Notes under the pieces: generated by a model
Databases searched by the model: none
What the model was told of the DNA's origin: nothing
What the model saw: the letters and a program-made list of their open reading frames with translations, nothing else
Made by a program: the position numbers and the translations under genes
NCBI GenBank assembly: GCA_032622095.1
Contig: CP136065.1
Span: 62,665,094-62,729,093 of the forward strand
Reading direction: 5' to 3'
DNA length: 64,000 bases
DNA from: Siphonodentalium dalli
Taxonomy: Eukaryota; Mollusca; Scaphopoda; Gadilida; Siphonodentaliidae
Shown: positions 36,356 through 47,117 of the stretch, piece after piece
Position numbering within the stretch: position 1 is the stretch's first letter
Layout of the letters: every line of letters begins with the position of its first letter

Positions 36356-37315
36356 ACATAATTTCAACTCGCACAATTCATGATAAGGCTAATCGTGTTA
36401 GTTAATATTTGTATAATTAGGAAACGCTCTTTAAATTCTTAAAACCGTCCAAACAATTTGTTTTCACTAAAATGTCAGACTGGAAACAAGTAGACTAGGA
36501 AAGGATACTTCCATATTTGATACTTTTGTTAATTTCAACTCGCACAGTCCACCAGAATGTTAGTTATGAGGATTAATATTTGTATAATAAGCAAACGCTC
36601 TTTAAATTCTTAAAACAGTCCAAAAACAATTTTTTACAATAAAATTTCAACTGGACAGAGGTAAATTCTGAAATTAGACACGCTATTGATAAATTAACCG
36701 TTCGCATGTCGTCTTTGACTTTCCGAAATTGCGCGACGGTTTTTTTCGACCAAAGGAATCTGATTTGTGAAATCAGCGATGGTGGGGGTAGGGTTAGCTT
36801 TTCTGCGATAAGTTTATCAAAAATCGATGTATCGAAGTTTTGTTTGTGACATATGATCAAGATATCCTTGTAGATTGTTTATGTTCGTCTATAAGTGATG
36901 TAGCTGATTTTAAGAATATACAATACCTTAATATTTGGGAAAGAAAATTGAAAATGCAGTCATAAATACAATTCATCTGATGATTTTATGATAAATTTCC
37001 ACATTAATTATGTAAATATGCAATTTGTGGCAAGATCTCTCCATGTTTTTCGATTTCCAGGAACAAAGAAAGCCACTAACCGAACATGATATGGGTAATA
37101 GCATGTTTTTATTACCAGGTGGAAGGGAAACAAATAGAGGGGTACACAAACAAAAGCCTCACACAAACCTGTTTCCACTAAAATATCAAGCTGGAAACAG
37201 GTAGATTCTGAAAATAGACACACTGATGGTATAGAAGCCGTTGTCATATCGCTTTTAGCATTCCAAAAACGCGCGACCGTTTTTTTCGACATAAGGAATC
37301 CGACTATACTGGCAT
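36356..37315. repeat. three diverged copies of a dispersed unit
   Basis: AATTTCAACTCGCACA, AACGCTCTTTAAATTCTTAA and CGCGAC(G/C)GTTTTTTTCGAC recur in 36361-36497, 36532-36775 and 37160-37310. They represent overlapping parts of one ~250-bp unit. Confidence 0.7.
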
Positions 37316-38440
37316 GTTTGCACGTCATTTGTTGCAGGCATTTTCTCATAGAAACGCATGTGGTGCCAGAATGTGAGCAGCAACATGCATAAATAATGCA
37401 TATTTACCAAAGGTAACGATATGAGAACTAAAATTTCTGTTTTTCCACATGTAACGGTGTTACAAACACATTGCCTTAAAATACCTGTATGATTGATTCT
37501 TGCGAGATAATTGCAGGTTATTAATTTACAGGCAAGTTCTGAGAGCATCGCTCTTAATGTAACTACATAGTTTTTACTTATCATGTAGTTAGCAGTGGTA
37601 CATTTTCGGTTTCTGAAACATTGTAGCGTTATATACCGAAATGTCTGCAAAAGATTGCCTGCCAAATTTGCGAGTGTAGAACGCCACCTTAACGTACTCA
37701 ACGGTCACATACATGTATACTCCACAATAAAACACACTCAAACTATATATTCATTTCTTATTTTTATTTAGCTTTTTTCTTAATTTCTATAAACTCAGCT
37801 AAATATTTTCTGAATTATGTCCGAAGTTCGCATATTTATGGGCGGCCATTTGGTCTAAACATTCATCAAAGGAAAACAAATAGGTGTCCAATAACAACCA
37901 ATATATCACTTTCAAATTAATAGATGTTATTTCAAATTTAAAGTACATCAAATGAAAATGAATAGGCGTGAAATAACAATCAATCGATAGGACAATTAAA
38001 AATGAACAGAAGTCGTTTCAAAATCAGTCAAATATAAATAAATTGATGCCAAATAACAATCAATATGTCAATTTCAACGCCTGGCGATCATTATACAACA
38101 GAAGTTTCGGGGGAATGGTCCCTCTGATGAGACGCATAGCGAACATTTTTCTTGGCTATTTGTAAATATCCGACAGCATTGATTTGGTTTAGTTTATATC
38201 ATTCTTCAGAAAACAACACTTAAACTGAAATCTACGTTTGGGTTATCAATGAAGTTCGAAGTTTTGATGGACCATGGATAACCTATTAAAAAGAAATTGT
38301 TTAGCATTGAGTTCGAATTCGTAAATTGTTGGGTCCGAAAAATTCGTTATACAGTCGAAAAAGTAATTTAAACGATGTCTATTAATATGGAACTGACCTA
38401 TTGATCTGTATTGATTGAACCGACATGTTAATCTGTATAA
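37316..38440. other. no recognised feature
   Basis: The longest ORF (37701-37255 minus, 148 codons) overlaps one copy of the preceding repeat and has no recognisable domain. Short AACAATCAATA(T/C)GT-type words recur at 37895-38070. Nothing else is supported. Confidence 0.45.
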
Positions 38441-38442
38441 TC

Positions 38443-38700
38443 TGTGACATCTAATAATTTGTGTTGCATAATTTCCACGTGGTCACCATTGGTTACAATA
38501 TATACAATTCTTCCCCAATACATTCCATTAAATGTGCCCTCTAGTGCCTATTAAAATAGTGTGACATCTATACAAATTGTGCCGCATAATTTCCATGTGG
38601 CCACTACTGTTTACAATATACACAATATAATTCGTCCACACTGCAATATATTAAATGCACCCTCTGGTGACTATTAAAAATAACGTGACATCTATAACAG
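38443..38700. repeat. ~126-bp direct repeat, two copies plus a start
   Basis: GTGACATCTA, GCATAATTTCCA(C/T)GTGG and CCCTCT(A/G)GTG occur in order from 38445 and again from 38571, with a third GTGACATCTATA at 38685. Confidence 0.85.
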
Positions 38701-38924
38701 TTTGTTTGTCCATTGACTATATATATGCGAATGTCTGTCCACTATATAAATATAAAACATGGGGACCACCCAGCGGACACCAAAGGGGTCTACCAGGAGC
38801 CATTTTTTCACAAGGAATATAATGGTCCACTCAACCATCCAGGTTAAACATTTCAAAAGTGACGCTGTCGGAGTGAGGGCAGAAAAAGGGGTGGTGCAAC
38901 AAATTCGATGAATTTGTTTTGTCG

Positions 38925-39390
38925 CCGATTGCTATTCGAGTCAGGAACGAGGAGGGAGAGGGTAACCAAAATCGACAAAAATGTTGTTTTCGTTTATTTC
39001 CGTCAAATGTATATATAATCATCTCCATGATATGAGGAACGTAATGGTGTGGTATTAAGATGCCAAAGTGTTGCCGTTCGAATCAGAGGTGGGGAGGGAG
39101 GGGGGGGGGGGCACCACCATCGATACTCATCTTTATTGCGGCCGATTTCCACCTAACTTATTTATAATCTTCTCCATGATATGATGAGTCTAATAATGTG
39201 GTTTAAAGATACCAAAGTGTTGCTGTTCGACCCAGGAGCGTGTAGGGAGAGGGGCACCTGGATCGAAAAACAAATTTGTTACCGCAGATTTCCGTCAAAT
39301 TTATATATAATCATATCGATGATACGATGAACCTAACCGTGCGGATTAAATGTGGCAATTTGGTGCCATTCGAGTCAGTTATGGGGGCAT
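38925..39390. repeat. ~145-bp tandem repeat, three copies
   Basis: Each copy has GATTTCC(G/A)(T/C)CAAAT or its variant, then ATATATAATCAT/TATAATCTTC, then a CCAAAGTGTTGC(C/T)GTTCGA-like word, near 38998-39080, 39145-39228 and 39290-39375. The middle copy contains a G run at 39100-39110. Confidence 0.8.
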
Positions 39391-39765
39391 TAATATGCAT
39401 GTAGATACTAATAGCGCCCGCTCTCCCGCGGTATACGTATGCGGATATGAGATATCCTAACCGATATCCTAACCGAAGAGGCAACCTGCGTTTTGTTCTA
39501 TTAATTTCGCTTTCATGCGTTTCATGTCTGTCTTGCTCAGTGGTGACTGATTCTGCCACGCACTTTCCATATTTACTTCTTGCAGCGTTTCTTTAATAAA
39601 TGAAATCCATTTAATCTTGTTTTGTAATATGGCATCACTATCATTGAGATACCTGAGAAGAAGGAGTACATTCTTAGCTAATTCTGATATACTCCAGGCA
39701 TGTATAGCCTATGTGTACTGAAAATCTCGGTGACTAACATTTTACATATCACCAAGCAACGTTGA

Positions 39766-40650
39766 TTAAAGTGCTGAGTAAACTATTTCTACTCAAGGAG
39801 TTGAGTTTTACTCAACACTGAAAGTGAAATCGCCCAACAACCGACTGATTTTACTCAACAGTTGACTGGCTTTCTTAGTTAAGAAAATGAGTTGGTTAGG
39901 AATATTTGTTGGAAGAATTCTCCAAACTGAACTGGGTGATATATCCAGAATCAGCGACCGGATAAGATTTGGAAATATAAAAAAATAATGAAATTCCCGA
40001 TAAAATATCCGACAGTGGTCTTTTGGAAGAAATTAAATTATTTTATTCTATGATATAGTTTGATTCATATGGGTCATATCTGGATTTTTTATGGCGTCCA
40101 TGAAATTAGAATCTCGGATTAAAGCGTTTAGTATGTAATGAGGCGATGAACTTATGAAGTTCTGACATATACCTTTCGGTCATCTCTTCCCACCTCACTG
40201 TTGAATTTACAGTAATGCCCTAATTAATCGACTGCTTAACAACAGCAGAATTATGGGTAACTTTTCAGGATTTAGTCTGAAATATGGCTTGTTGCCATTC
40301 ATATGAAAGCTCTCACCGAGAGCTTTCCGACGAATGGCAACAAGCCATATTTTCGACTCAATCCTAAAAAGTTACCCATAATTCTGCTGTGGTTAAGCAG
40401 TCGATTAATTAGGGCGTTACTGTATAAATCCAAAAATAATGTTGAAACGTAGATAAAACTTCTCGAAATGACTACCATTGTATATATGCATTATTTGAAA
40501 TAGAGATAAAGTTTCTAGCACGTTTAACCAACGTGTTGATTAAATCCGAAATAAATATCTGGGTTACTCGTTACTCAACTGTTGAAGACAATCCGCTCTA
40601 CAAATTATCACCCAACGTGTTGAGTAGATATTTTAGTCAACAAGAGTTTC
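39766..40650. repeat. ACTCAAC/GTTGAGT-rich segment, interrupted by a MITE
   Basis: Words such as GTTGAGTTTTACTCAAC, TTTACTCAACAGTTGAC, TACTCAACTGTTGAAG and CAACGTGTTGAGTAGA cluster at 39766-39880 and 40555-40650. The two clusters may be the ends of one old palindromic element. The MITE at 40210-40422 lies between them. Confidence 0.45.
40210..40422. mobile_element. TA-duplicating fold-back MITE, full copy
   Basis: 213 bp with termini CAGTAATGCCC and GGGCGTTACTG, flanked on both sides by TA (40208-40209 and 40423-40424). The same arms as at 15769 (ATGGCTTGTTGCCATTCAT) meet at a centre near AGCTCTCACCGAGAGCTT. Confidence 0.9.
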
Positions 40651-40744
40651 ATTGTATGCAAATGCCGTTGTGTTGCCCATTTGCGTATGCATACAATTGG
40701 TGAGAATACAACAGATGTTGCTGACCCCACGATCAAAATGGTTG

Positions 40745-40912
40745 GAAACTAACAATTGTAATCAGATGTAATCAAAAAGTAATCGATTACATTTACTAAA
40801 GTAATTGTAATCGTAATAGATTACATTGGAAAAAATGTAATCAGTAATCGTAATCATGTAAATCAAAAGTAATTGTAATCGTAATCGATTACATTGGCAT
40901 GTAATCGCCCCA
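40745..40912. repeat. TAATCGATTACA-rich palindromic repeat
   Basis: Clustered TAATCGATTACAT, GTAATTGTAATCGTAAT and GTAATCGATTACATTGGCA-like words on both strands, ending GTAATCGCCCCAACCCTG. The cluster is self-complementary over much of its length. Confidence 0.8.
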
Positions 40913-40969
40913 ACCCTGCCCCACGTCCTATCAAAAGTGGCGGCTTTGTTATGTGTTGATTTCTGTTAA

Positions 40970-41406
40970 CCCTTTCAGTGCCAGGGGCCGATCTCATCGG
41001 CCCTAATTTTTTTGTTTTTTATATATTTTTTTGTTTTGGGTTGAATTTGTTTTGGGTATGCTTAAGCATGCTACAGCGAATTAAACACAAAACTGGATAA
41101 AACATTAGGAGCATGTTATAACTCAAAACTATCACCAAGAATTCATAGTAATAATTTTGATGCCCATGAAAAACGTAAGATTCCCTGGCACTAAACCTAC
41201 AAAATAAGTCTGTTAAAGAATATAAGAAAAAAATATTAAAATTGTAAAAAAAATTGTAAAACATAATAACAAATAATGAAAAATTGTTAGGCCAATGTAT
41301 TCTTTTATATATGCGAGGCGACCTATCATCGACTCGCATATATAAGAGAATGCATTGGCACAGGGTATATGGGTTGATACAAAAATCGGACTTGGCACTG
41401 AAAGGG
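40970..41406. mobile_element. piggyBac-like MITE, 437 bp
   Basis: TTAA at 40966-40969 and 41407-41410 flanks inverted termini CCCTTTCAGTGCCA and TGGCACTGAAAGGG. CCC/GGG ends with a TTAA duplication fit piggyBac. There is no transposase. An internal palindrome at 41294-41362 (TATATATGCGAGGCGACC mirrored by CGACTCGCATATATAAG) is shared with the segments at 54535 and 60448. The ORFs across it are artefacts. Confidence 0.85.
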
Positions 41407-41524
41407 TTAAGAACAAAGAAGTCAAATTCTGGTAAGACTTTTATTCCACTTGGTGATCACCAATTTGTTCTCAAAGCTGGTTCACACAACAAATATCAAT
41501 ATTCTGATGAAGTTAATCAAGTTA

Positions 41525-42524
41525 TCATTTAGAAACAAAAACAAATTGATTTCTAAGTCGAATAAAGGCGCATAACTGCGTCAAAATCATTCGACCGTGA
41601 CCTAGTTCGAATTTGATCTCTGTTTTTTTTAAATGTTAACCATTTACCAACTATTGAGAAATTATGTTAAAAATTGTTCACCCAGACAACCCAATCATTT
41701 ATTATTTATAAGTATAAGAAGAGGTATAGCTGCGTCAAAAATGATCAATTTTCGAACTTGAACACATACCAAATATCAAGAAATTATGTTGAATATTGCT
41801 CAACCTATCATTCGGACAACCCAAAAGGGTAATTTCTAAATCGAAAAAGAGACATAACTCCGTCAAAAATCAACAGACCATCACCAAATTCACACTGGAC
41901 ATGTGATCTAATGTGATCAACATACCAGATAAATATCAAGACATTCTGTTGAGCATTGATCAAGTTATCATCGCGACAAAAAAAAACGTTTAAGTTGAAA
42001 TGGGCATGATTCCGGCTGATAACTTTGTCAAAGATCATCAGGCCATGATCAACATCGAACTTCACCTGTGTTCCAAATGTGATCTACGTACCAAATTTCA
42101 AGAAATTCTGTTGAAATTTGCTCAAGTTATCATCCGACAACTAAGTCGAAAAAGGGCAAAACTCCATAAACATCGGACCGTGAGCAAGTTCGATTTCAAC
42201 ATGTTCTGAAATACCAAACCCATGGAATTCTGATTCATTTGTTGAAGTTCTGATCCGGACTACACGGGTGGATGACAGACAATCGGACGTCCCTGCAGAT
42301 TATAAAAATCGTTCGATTTGTTTTTCGGGGGACAATAACTACAGCCATGCCCTAAATAATCGACTCCTTAACCACAGTTGCCTATAATTCTGCTGTGGTT
42401 AAGGAGTCGATTATTTAGGGCATTACTGTACTTCGAACAAGAGTACTCTTTGTTCTCATGAAATTTCATCAAACGGAGGGTTCCACATCACATTAACCTG
42501 AGAAGCGCCGGGTCACCCAGCTAG
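41525..42524 (+). mobile_element. plus-strand Helitron-like element (5' end not located)
   Basis: The right end reads GAAGCGCCGGGTCACCCAG then CTAG at 42521-42524 followed by T, a Helitron-type 3' terminus in the opposite orientation to the other arrays. The body has about four degenerate ~150-bp units with CATAACT(G/C)CGTCAAAA, CC(A/G)TGACC, TACCAAAT(A/T)TCAAGA and CAAGTTATCATC(C/G)G. The start coordinate is approximate, set to the first unit. A TA MITE is nested at 42342-42428. Confidence 0.6.
42342..42428. mobile_element. TA-duplicating MITE, internally deleted (87 bp)
   Basis: Flanked by TA (42340-42341 and 42429-42430). Arms CTAAATAATCGACTCCTTAA and TTAAGGAGTCGATTATTTAG are perfect inverted copies. 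Nearly all of the inner arm is gone. It is nested in the plus-strand Helitron-like element. Confidence 0.9.
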
Positions 42525-44177
42525 TTTCTAATATATACGATAGAGTTCTCTCTCATTGATTGCATTTTGACTTGATGTGTGTGCTATTCATTCTCACGAC
42601 ATTATTTGGTTACTATTTGACATTAATAATTTTTATTTAACCTATTTTGACTTTGCAACGACTTCTATTAATTTGGAATGATCTTATTGATTGTGATGTT
42701 ATTTAAAACCTGTTAATTTTCAATTGACGTTTTTAGACAAAATGGCCGCCCATATATATCACACAATCCAGCAGTGTGTTAACTTAATATTAGATCTGTG
42801 ATTTATCGATCGATTAGTATATGGCCGCGCACTTCGAAAACAGGCTTAGTGATTCTGTGTACTGTTTTGAGTCATCTACATGTAGGTCAACAAGATGTGA
42901 CATCGGTTCGTGTTATTATGTGTTTTATTGGGATATTAAACGCATGACCCAATTGGAATTTGACCAATCCAGGAACATGATTTAATGTAAGTTTATGCTG
43001 GCATCCGCAATTATTTTTTTTGGAAAATGGCAATTAATGGAATTTTAATGATCTTACGATATTAATGTCCGACCATAGCTATCCAATGTATTTCATTGAT
43101 AGATTCTCCTTTCTGACGACTATTTTAGCATAGTCAACTCAAAACTATGTATTATCTGTAAACTAGTATAGCAGTATGCAGCCAATCAGACCGCGAGAAA
43201 GACACGTGATTATATATACAGTATGGAACGTTATTGAATTGATCATTTTCAAGGTCAAGGTCATGTCGGGGTCACAATATATAATTTGTGGGTACCCGTT
43301 TGAAGGTTAAGACTGACCCGATGAAAAATTCCCCAGTTCCTAGGAACGACAGACATAAGAATGTTTCACACAATGCGACGTCGACGATCCCCGTGTGTTT
43401 TTACACTTATATACGAAGTTTGAGCTCACCTAGGGCGGAAAAACTTTCCCGATCCGCGTTCTTAGGAACACAACACGCTCCGCGTTCTTAGGAACACAAC
43501 ATGCTCATGTCTATACACGCCCAGACCCAGAAGATGTATGATTTTTTTTAACCTGCCCGTGGCCATTGAGCAGCCCCTGACAGAGGTTGTCCACCCTTAC
43601 GAGATGGTCAATAGTCCCCGCAAAGTTAATCCCGTCGTGAACCCCATCCTCGCAAAGAGCGGACAGTCAATTAATCCCGCCGTGAACGCCATCACCAACG
43701 CGACGTAATTTTGTTTGGTATCATGTGTTGCGTTCTAAAAATAGGAAAGCACTTGTTCCCGTATACGTTTGCGTAAATACGAAATTGTGAGTGTTGGTTT
43801 GTAACCGGGATTTCTGAGAAGCATTATGCCTATAACTACCCCCCTACGCCCTGACCTAAGTGTCATACATACTATAACAATGATGTTGTAAGAGTACTAT
43901 GGCATCCAATAAATCTCCCCGCATAGGAAACCACTCAATGTTCCCGTATATCTCTCTGCAGATGCTAATAACGTTGAATGGTAAACAGACGCTCTTTATA
44001 GCGATGCGTCAAAAACAAACGCTCATTAAATAATCACTTGATTAACCCACGCCGTGCCTTTGCGGTGATTTGGGAGTGGATAAAGGGTGCTCAGAGCTTC
44101 TCCAAAACACGACAACTGCGGTGTTCGTGGGTTTTTACCCTTAGATAGGAAGTTTGAACTCAATCGAGCCAGCCGTT
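42525..44177. repeat. mixed unannotated sequence with Helitron-like fragments
   Basis: 43230-43280 has TTTTCAAGGTCAAGGTCATG and GTCGGGGTCAC, a family A fragment. A ~28-bp direct repeat (CCGCGTTCTTAGGAACACAA) occurs at 43456 and 43481. 44130-44175 resembles a family A 5' side. The rest shows no gene. Confidence 0.5.
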
Positions 44178-45042
44178 TTCGACGTTGTCCGGGCTATTCA
44201 AAAACCAAATTTCAAGTCGATAGCTCCATCCGTTTCCGAGATCTGGTCTGCGCATGCGCGAAGCTGGCGTCGCACGGGCTCGCCGATACGATAAAATTCG
44301 TATCCGGGGCAAGATACATTCACATACCAAATTTCAAGTCGATAGCTACACCCGTTTCCGAGATCTCGTCTGCGCATGCGCGAAGCTGGCTTCGCACGGG
44401 CTCGGCGACCCGATAAAATTCGTATCCGGGGCAAGATACATTCACACCAAATTTCAAGTCGATAGCTCCACCAGTTTCCGAGATCTCGTCTGCGCATGCG
44501 CGAAGCTGGCGCCGCACGGGCTCGGCGACCCGATAAAATACGTATCCGGGGCAAGATACATTCACATACCAAATTTCAAGTCGATAGCTCCACCCGTTTC
44601 CGAGATCTGATCTGCGCATGCGCGAAGATGGCGTCGCACGGGCTCGGCGACCCGATAAAATTCGTATCCGGGGCAAGATACATTCACATACCAAATTTCA
44701 AGTCGATAGCTCCACCAGTTTCCGAGATCTCGTCTGCGCATGCGCGAAGCTGGCGCCACACGGGCTCGGCGACCCGATAAAATTCGTATCCGGGGCAAGA
44801 TACATTCACATACGAAATTTCAAGTCGATAGCTCCACCCATTTACGAGATCTCGTCTGCGCATACACGAAGCGGGCGCCGCACGGGCTCGCCAATACGAC
44901 AACGACGACCGCCTGGTAAAACTACACAAACGTACCAAGTTTCGTCCCGATCGGTCGAGAATCGTAGACTTGTATAAATGACATACATACAGACATACAG
45001 ACAGACTACAGACAGACAGAGGTCTTCAAAATATATATGAGA
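44178..45042 (-). mobile_element. Helitron-like element, family B with six internal units
   Basis: The ~122-bp unit recurs six times, with TTTCAAGTCGATAGCT at about 44210, 44332, 44452, 44574, 44697 and 44818. The outer 3' terminus (CTAG and part of the hairpin) is missing. The left boundary, at GACGTTGTCCGGGC, abuts a family A-like fragment. The 5' end joins the next element at 45043. The 94-124-codon ORFs on both strands are repeat translations. Confidence 0.8.
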
Positions 45043-45765
45043 CTAGCAGGTGGACCCGACTTCGTCCGGGCTGTTTCCCCTCTGCTTTTCGGCGAATTGT
45101 GTGATTTGACCTTGAATTGTCCATTTTGAAGGTCAATGTCAGGTGGGGTCACGATTTGACCCGTCCAAAACACTGCCCGGACAAAAGTACCCGACAAAAG
45201 TACCCGTCGAAATCCATCTGGTTTTACCCGATTTGACCTCGAATTGATTATTTTGAAGGTCAAGTTCAGGTCGGGGTAACGATTTGACCCATCCAAAAGA
45301 CTCAGTGGACAAAAGTAACCCTACGTATCAAATTTCGTCGAAATCCCATAAAAATTTGCGATTTGACCTTGAATTGACCCGATTTCAAGGTCAAGGTCAC
45401 GTCGCACGGGCAAACGAATAGGATTACGACACTCCCCATACGAAAGTATCCGCAGACACTAATTTTCATCGAAATCCCGTGATACTCGGGCGTTCGACCT
45501 TGAAATGACCCGATTTCAAGGTCAAGGTCACTTCGCACGGGCAAATTAACAGGTCCATGCCACTCCACGACCGAAAGTACCCCCACATACCAAGTTTCAT
45601 CGAAATCGGCTCGGTCGTTTTCGAGTCCATCGCGAACACACAAACAGACACACCCTCACACACACACACGCACACCAACCCTCTCTCACGCACACACACA
45701 CACACACACACACACCCTCACACACACACACACACACACACAGATCTCCCAAAATATATAATAGA
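45043..45765 (-). mobile_element. Helitron-like element, family A
   Basis: CTAG at 45043-45046 and hairpin GACCCGACTTCGTCCGGGC. Four AAGGTCAA-type modules lie in the body. The 5' terminus on the minus strand is TCTATTATATATTTTGGGAG preceded by A (plus T at 45766). The 5' side carries a CA microsatellite of about 95 bases at 45648-45742. Confidence 0.85.
45648..45742. repeat. CA dinucleotide microsatellite, interrupted
   Basis: ACACAC runs with CCCTC interruptions inside the element at 45043-45765. Confidence 0.95.
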
Positions 45766-45847
45766 TAGCCGTTTATTGGTGGATTCTGACATTTTGTGGT
45801 ATGTGAGCTAATTAACATGTGCGACAGCTGCACACATTCTTTCTGAC

Positions 45848-46456
45848 CAGGGGCCTGTACTATATATTTACAATTGCAGTGTTTGAACAGGTGTACAGTG
45901 TTATGGGAGGTACACAGGAGGCGTGACGTGCAATAGACCACTGTATTGTAATAGAGTAGATTATACCCGTGTGCTCATTACCGATGGGTGATTGGGTTTG
46001 ATCAGAATGGTATTCAATATAATACTCCAGCGATTTTGCATAACAACCCAACTAGAAATTGAAATACATCTTAAAACTTGAATTGTTGGAACAGACGATA
46101 ACCATTGATGACATATAACACAATGCACGAACGGTTGCGGCGTACTCACTGAGCGATTATTTAAAAGATACCGATTACCACTAATACAATTGAACACGGA
46201 TTACCCATGCACTAGCGATAACATATCAATGAGTGTCTCCGAGGAATATTTTTTTTCATTGGTCAATCAAGTCACATGTGGTAAACCTATTATTTTATTG
46301 GTCACCATGCATGTAAACGAGGCGTTGCAAGAAGTCGCCATTTCACTGTAAGAATAAGAGTGGAGGTCTATGGTAATCGACACCTTCTGTGTGCCCCACA
46401 TAACCTTGTACACGTGGTCAAACACGGCAATTGTAAATCTATAGTACAGGCCCCAG
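45848..46456. mobile_element. TIR element, possibly hAT-like, ~609 bp
   Basis: The left end CAGGGGCCTGTACTATATAT continues into TTTACAATTGC, and the right end GCAATTGTAAATCTATAGTA continues into CAGGCCCCAG. They form an inverted repeat of about 28 bases with one or two mismatches. The CAGGGGCC start resembles hAT ends, but I do not find a clean 8-bp duplication. The interior has no transposase. Confidence 0.65.
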
Positions 46457-46479
46457 AGCTATGCCAATTGTCTATATTG

Positions 46480-47000
46480 ATATAAATGTGATGCCCGTTA
46501 GCGCGATAACTTGGACAAAAATTAACCAACTCCATTTATATTTGATATATGGATCTCTCACAACAATATCTCGATCGATTTCACAAACCAGGTTTGTCCA
46601 ATTATTTTTACGCGAGTTACGGCACTTAGTTCGTCTAATTTTTGTTTAGCAATTTTTGGAAATGTTATGTCCGTTAGCGCGATAACTTAAACAAACGTTA
46701 ATCAAATTAATTCATATGGCTCTTTCACATCAGTATCTGAAACGAGTTCGAACGCCAAATATGTCCGATCCTTTTTGTCTTAGTTACCTCCCTTAGTTTG
46801 TCTATTTTGTTTTTAGAAATTTGATGTCCGTTAGTTTGACTAACTTGAACCAATGTCAACAGATTCCATTTACATTTGGTATATGGACCTTTCACAATAT
46901 CTTGATAGGTTTGTCCGATTGTTTTTATCTGAGTTATGGCCCTTATAGTTCTGAGTTATGGTTCTTTAGTTCGTCAATTTTTATTAATTCTCGGTCAGAC
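46480..47000. repeat. three diverged ~170-bp repeats upstream of the receptor
   Basis: TGTCCGTTAGCGCGATAACT or its variants (46493, 46669, 46826), CATTTA(T/C)ATTTG(A/G)TATATGG and CTTAGTT(C/T)GTC recur in order. The short ORFs at 46461-47045 lie in these repeats. Confidence 0.75.
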
Positions 47001-47062
47001 AGATTCATTATTATTGGGAAAAAACTCGACCAGCGTCATCTTTGATGCGAAACCCTTGTTGT

Positions 47063-47074
47063 TTCTTTCCACAG
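47063..47074 (+). promoter_or_regulatory. candidate splice acceptor before the receptor exon
   Basis: TTTCTTTCCACAG is a pyrimidine tract plus CAG just 43 bases before the first ATG. It suggests that an upstream non-coding exon may be spliced here. No matching donor was identified. Confidence 0.4.
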
Positions 47075-47117
47075 GTGTCCATCATCCGATGTCAAATATT
47101 TCTCCCAAGCGCCCACT

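Noticed and set aside
37255-37701. 148-codon minus-strand ORF
   Set aside because: Overlaps a dispersed repeat copy, has no domain, and ends inside repeat-derived sequence.
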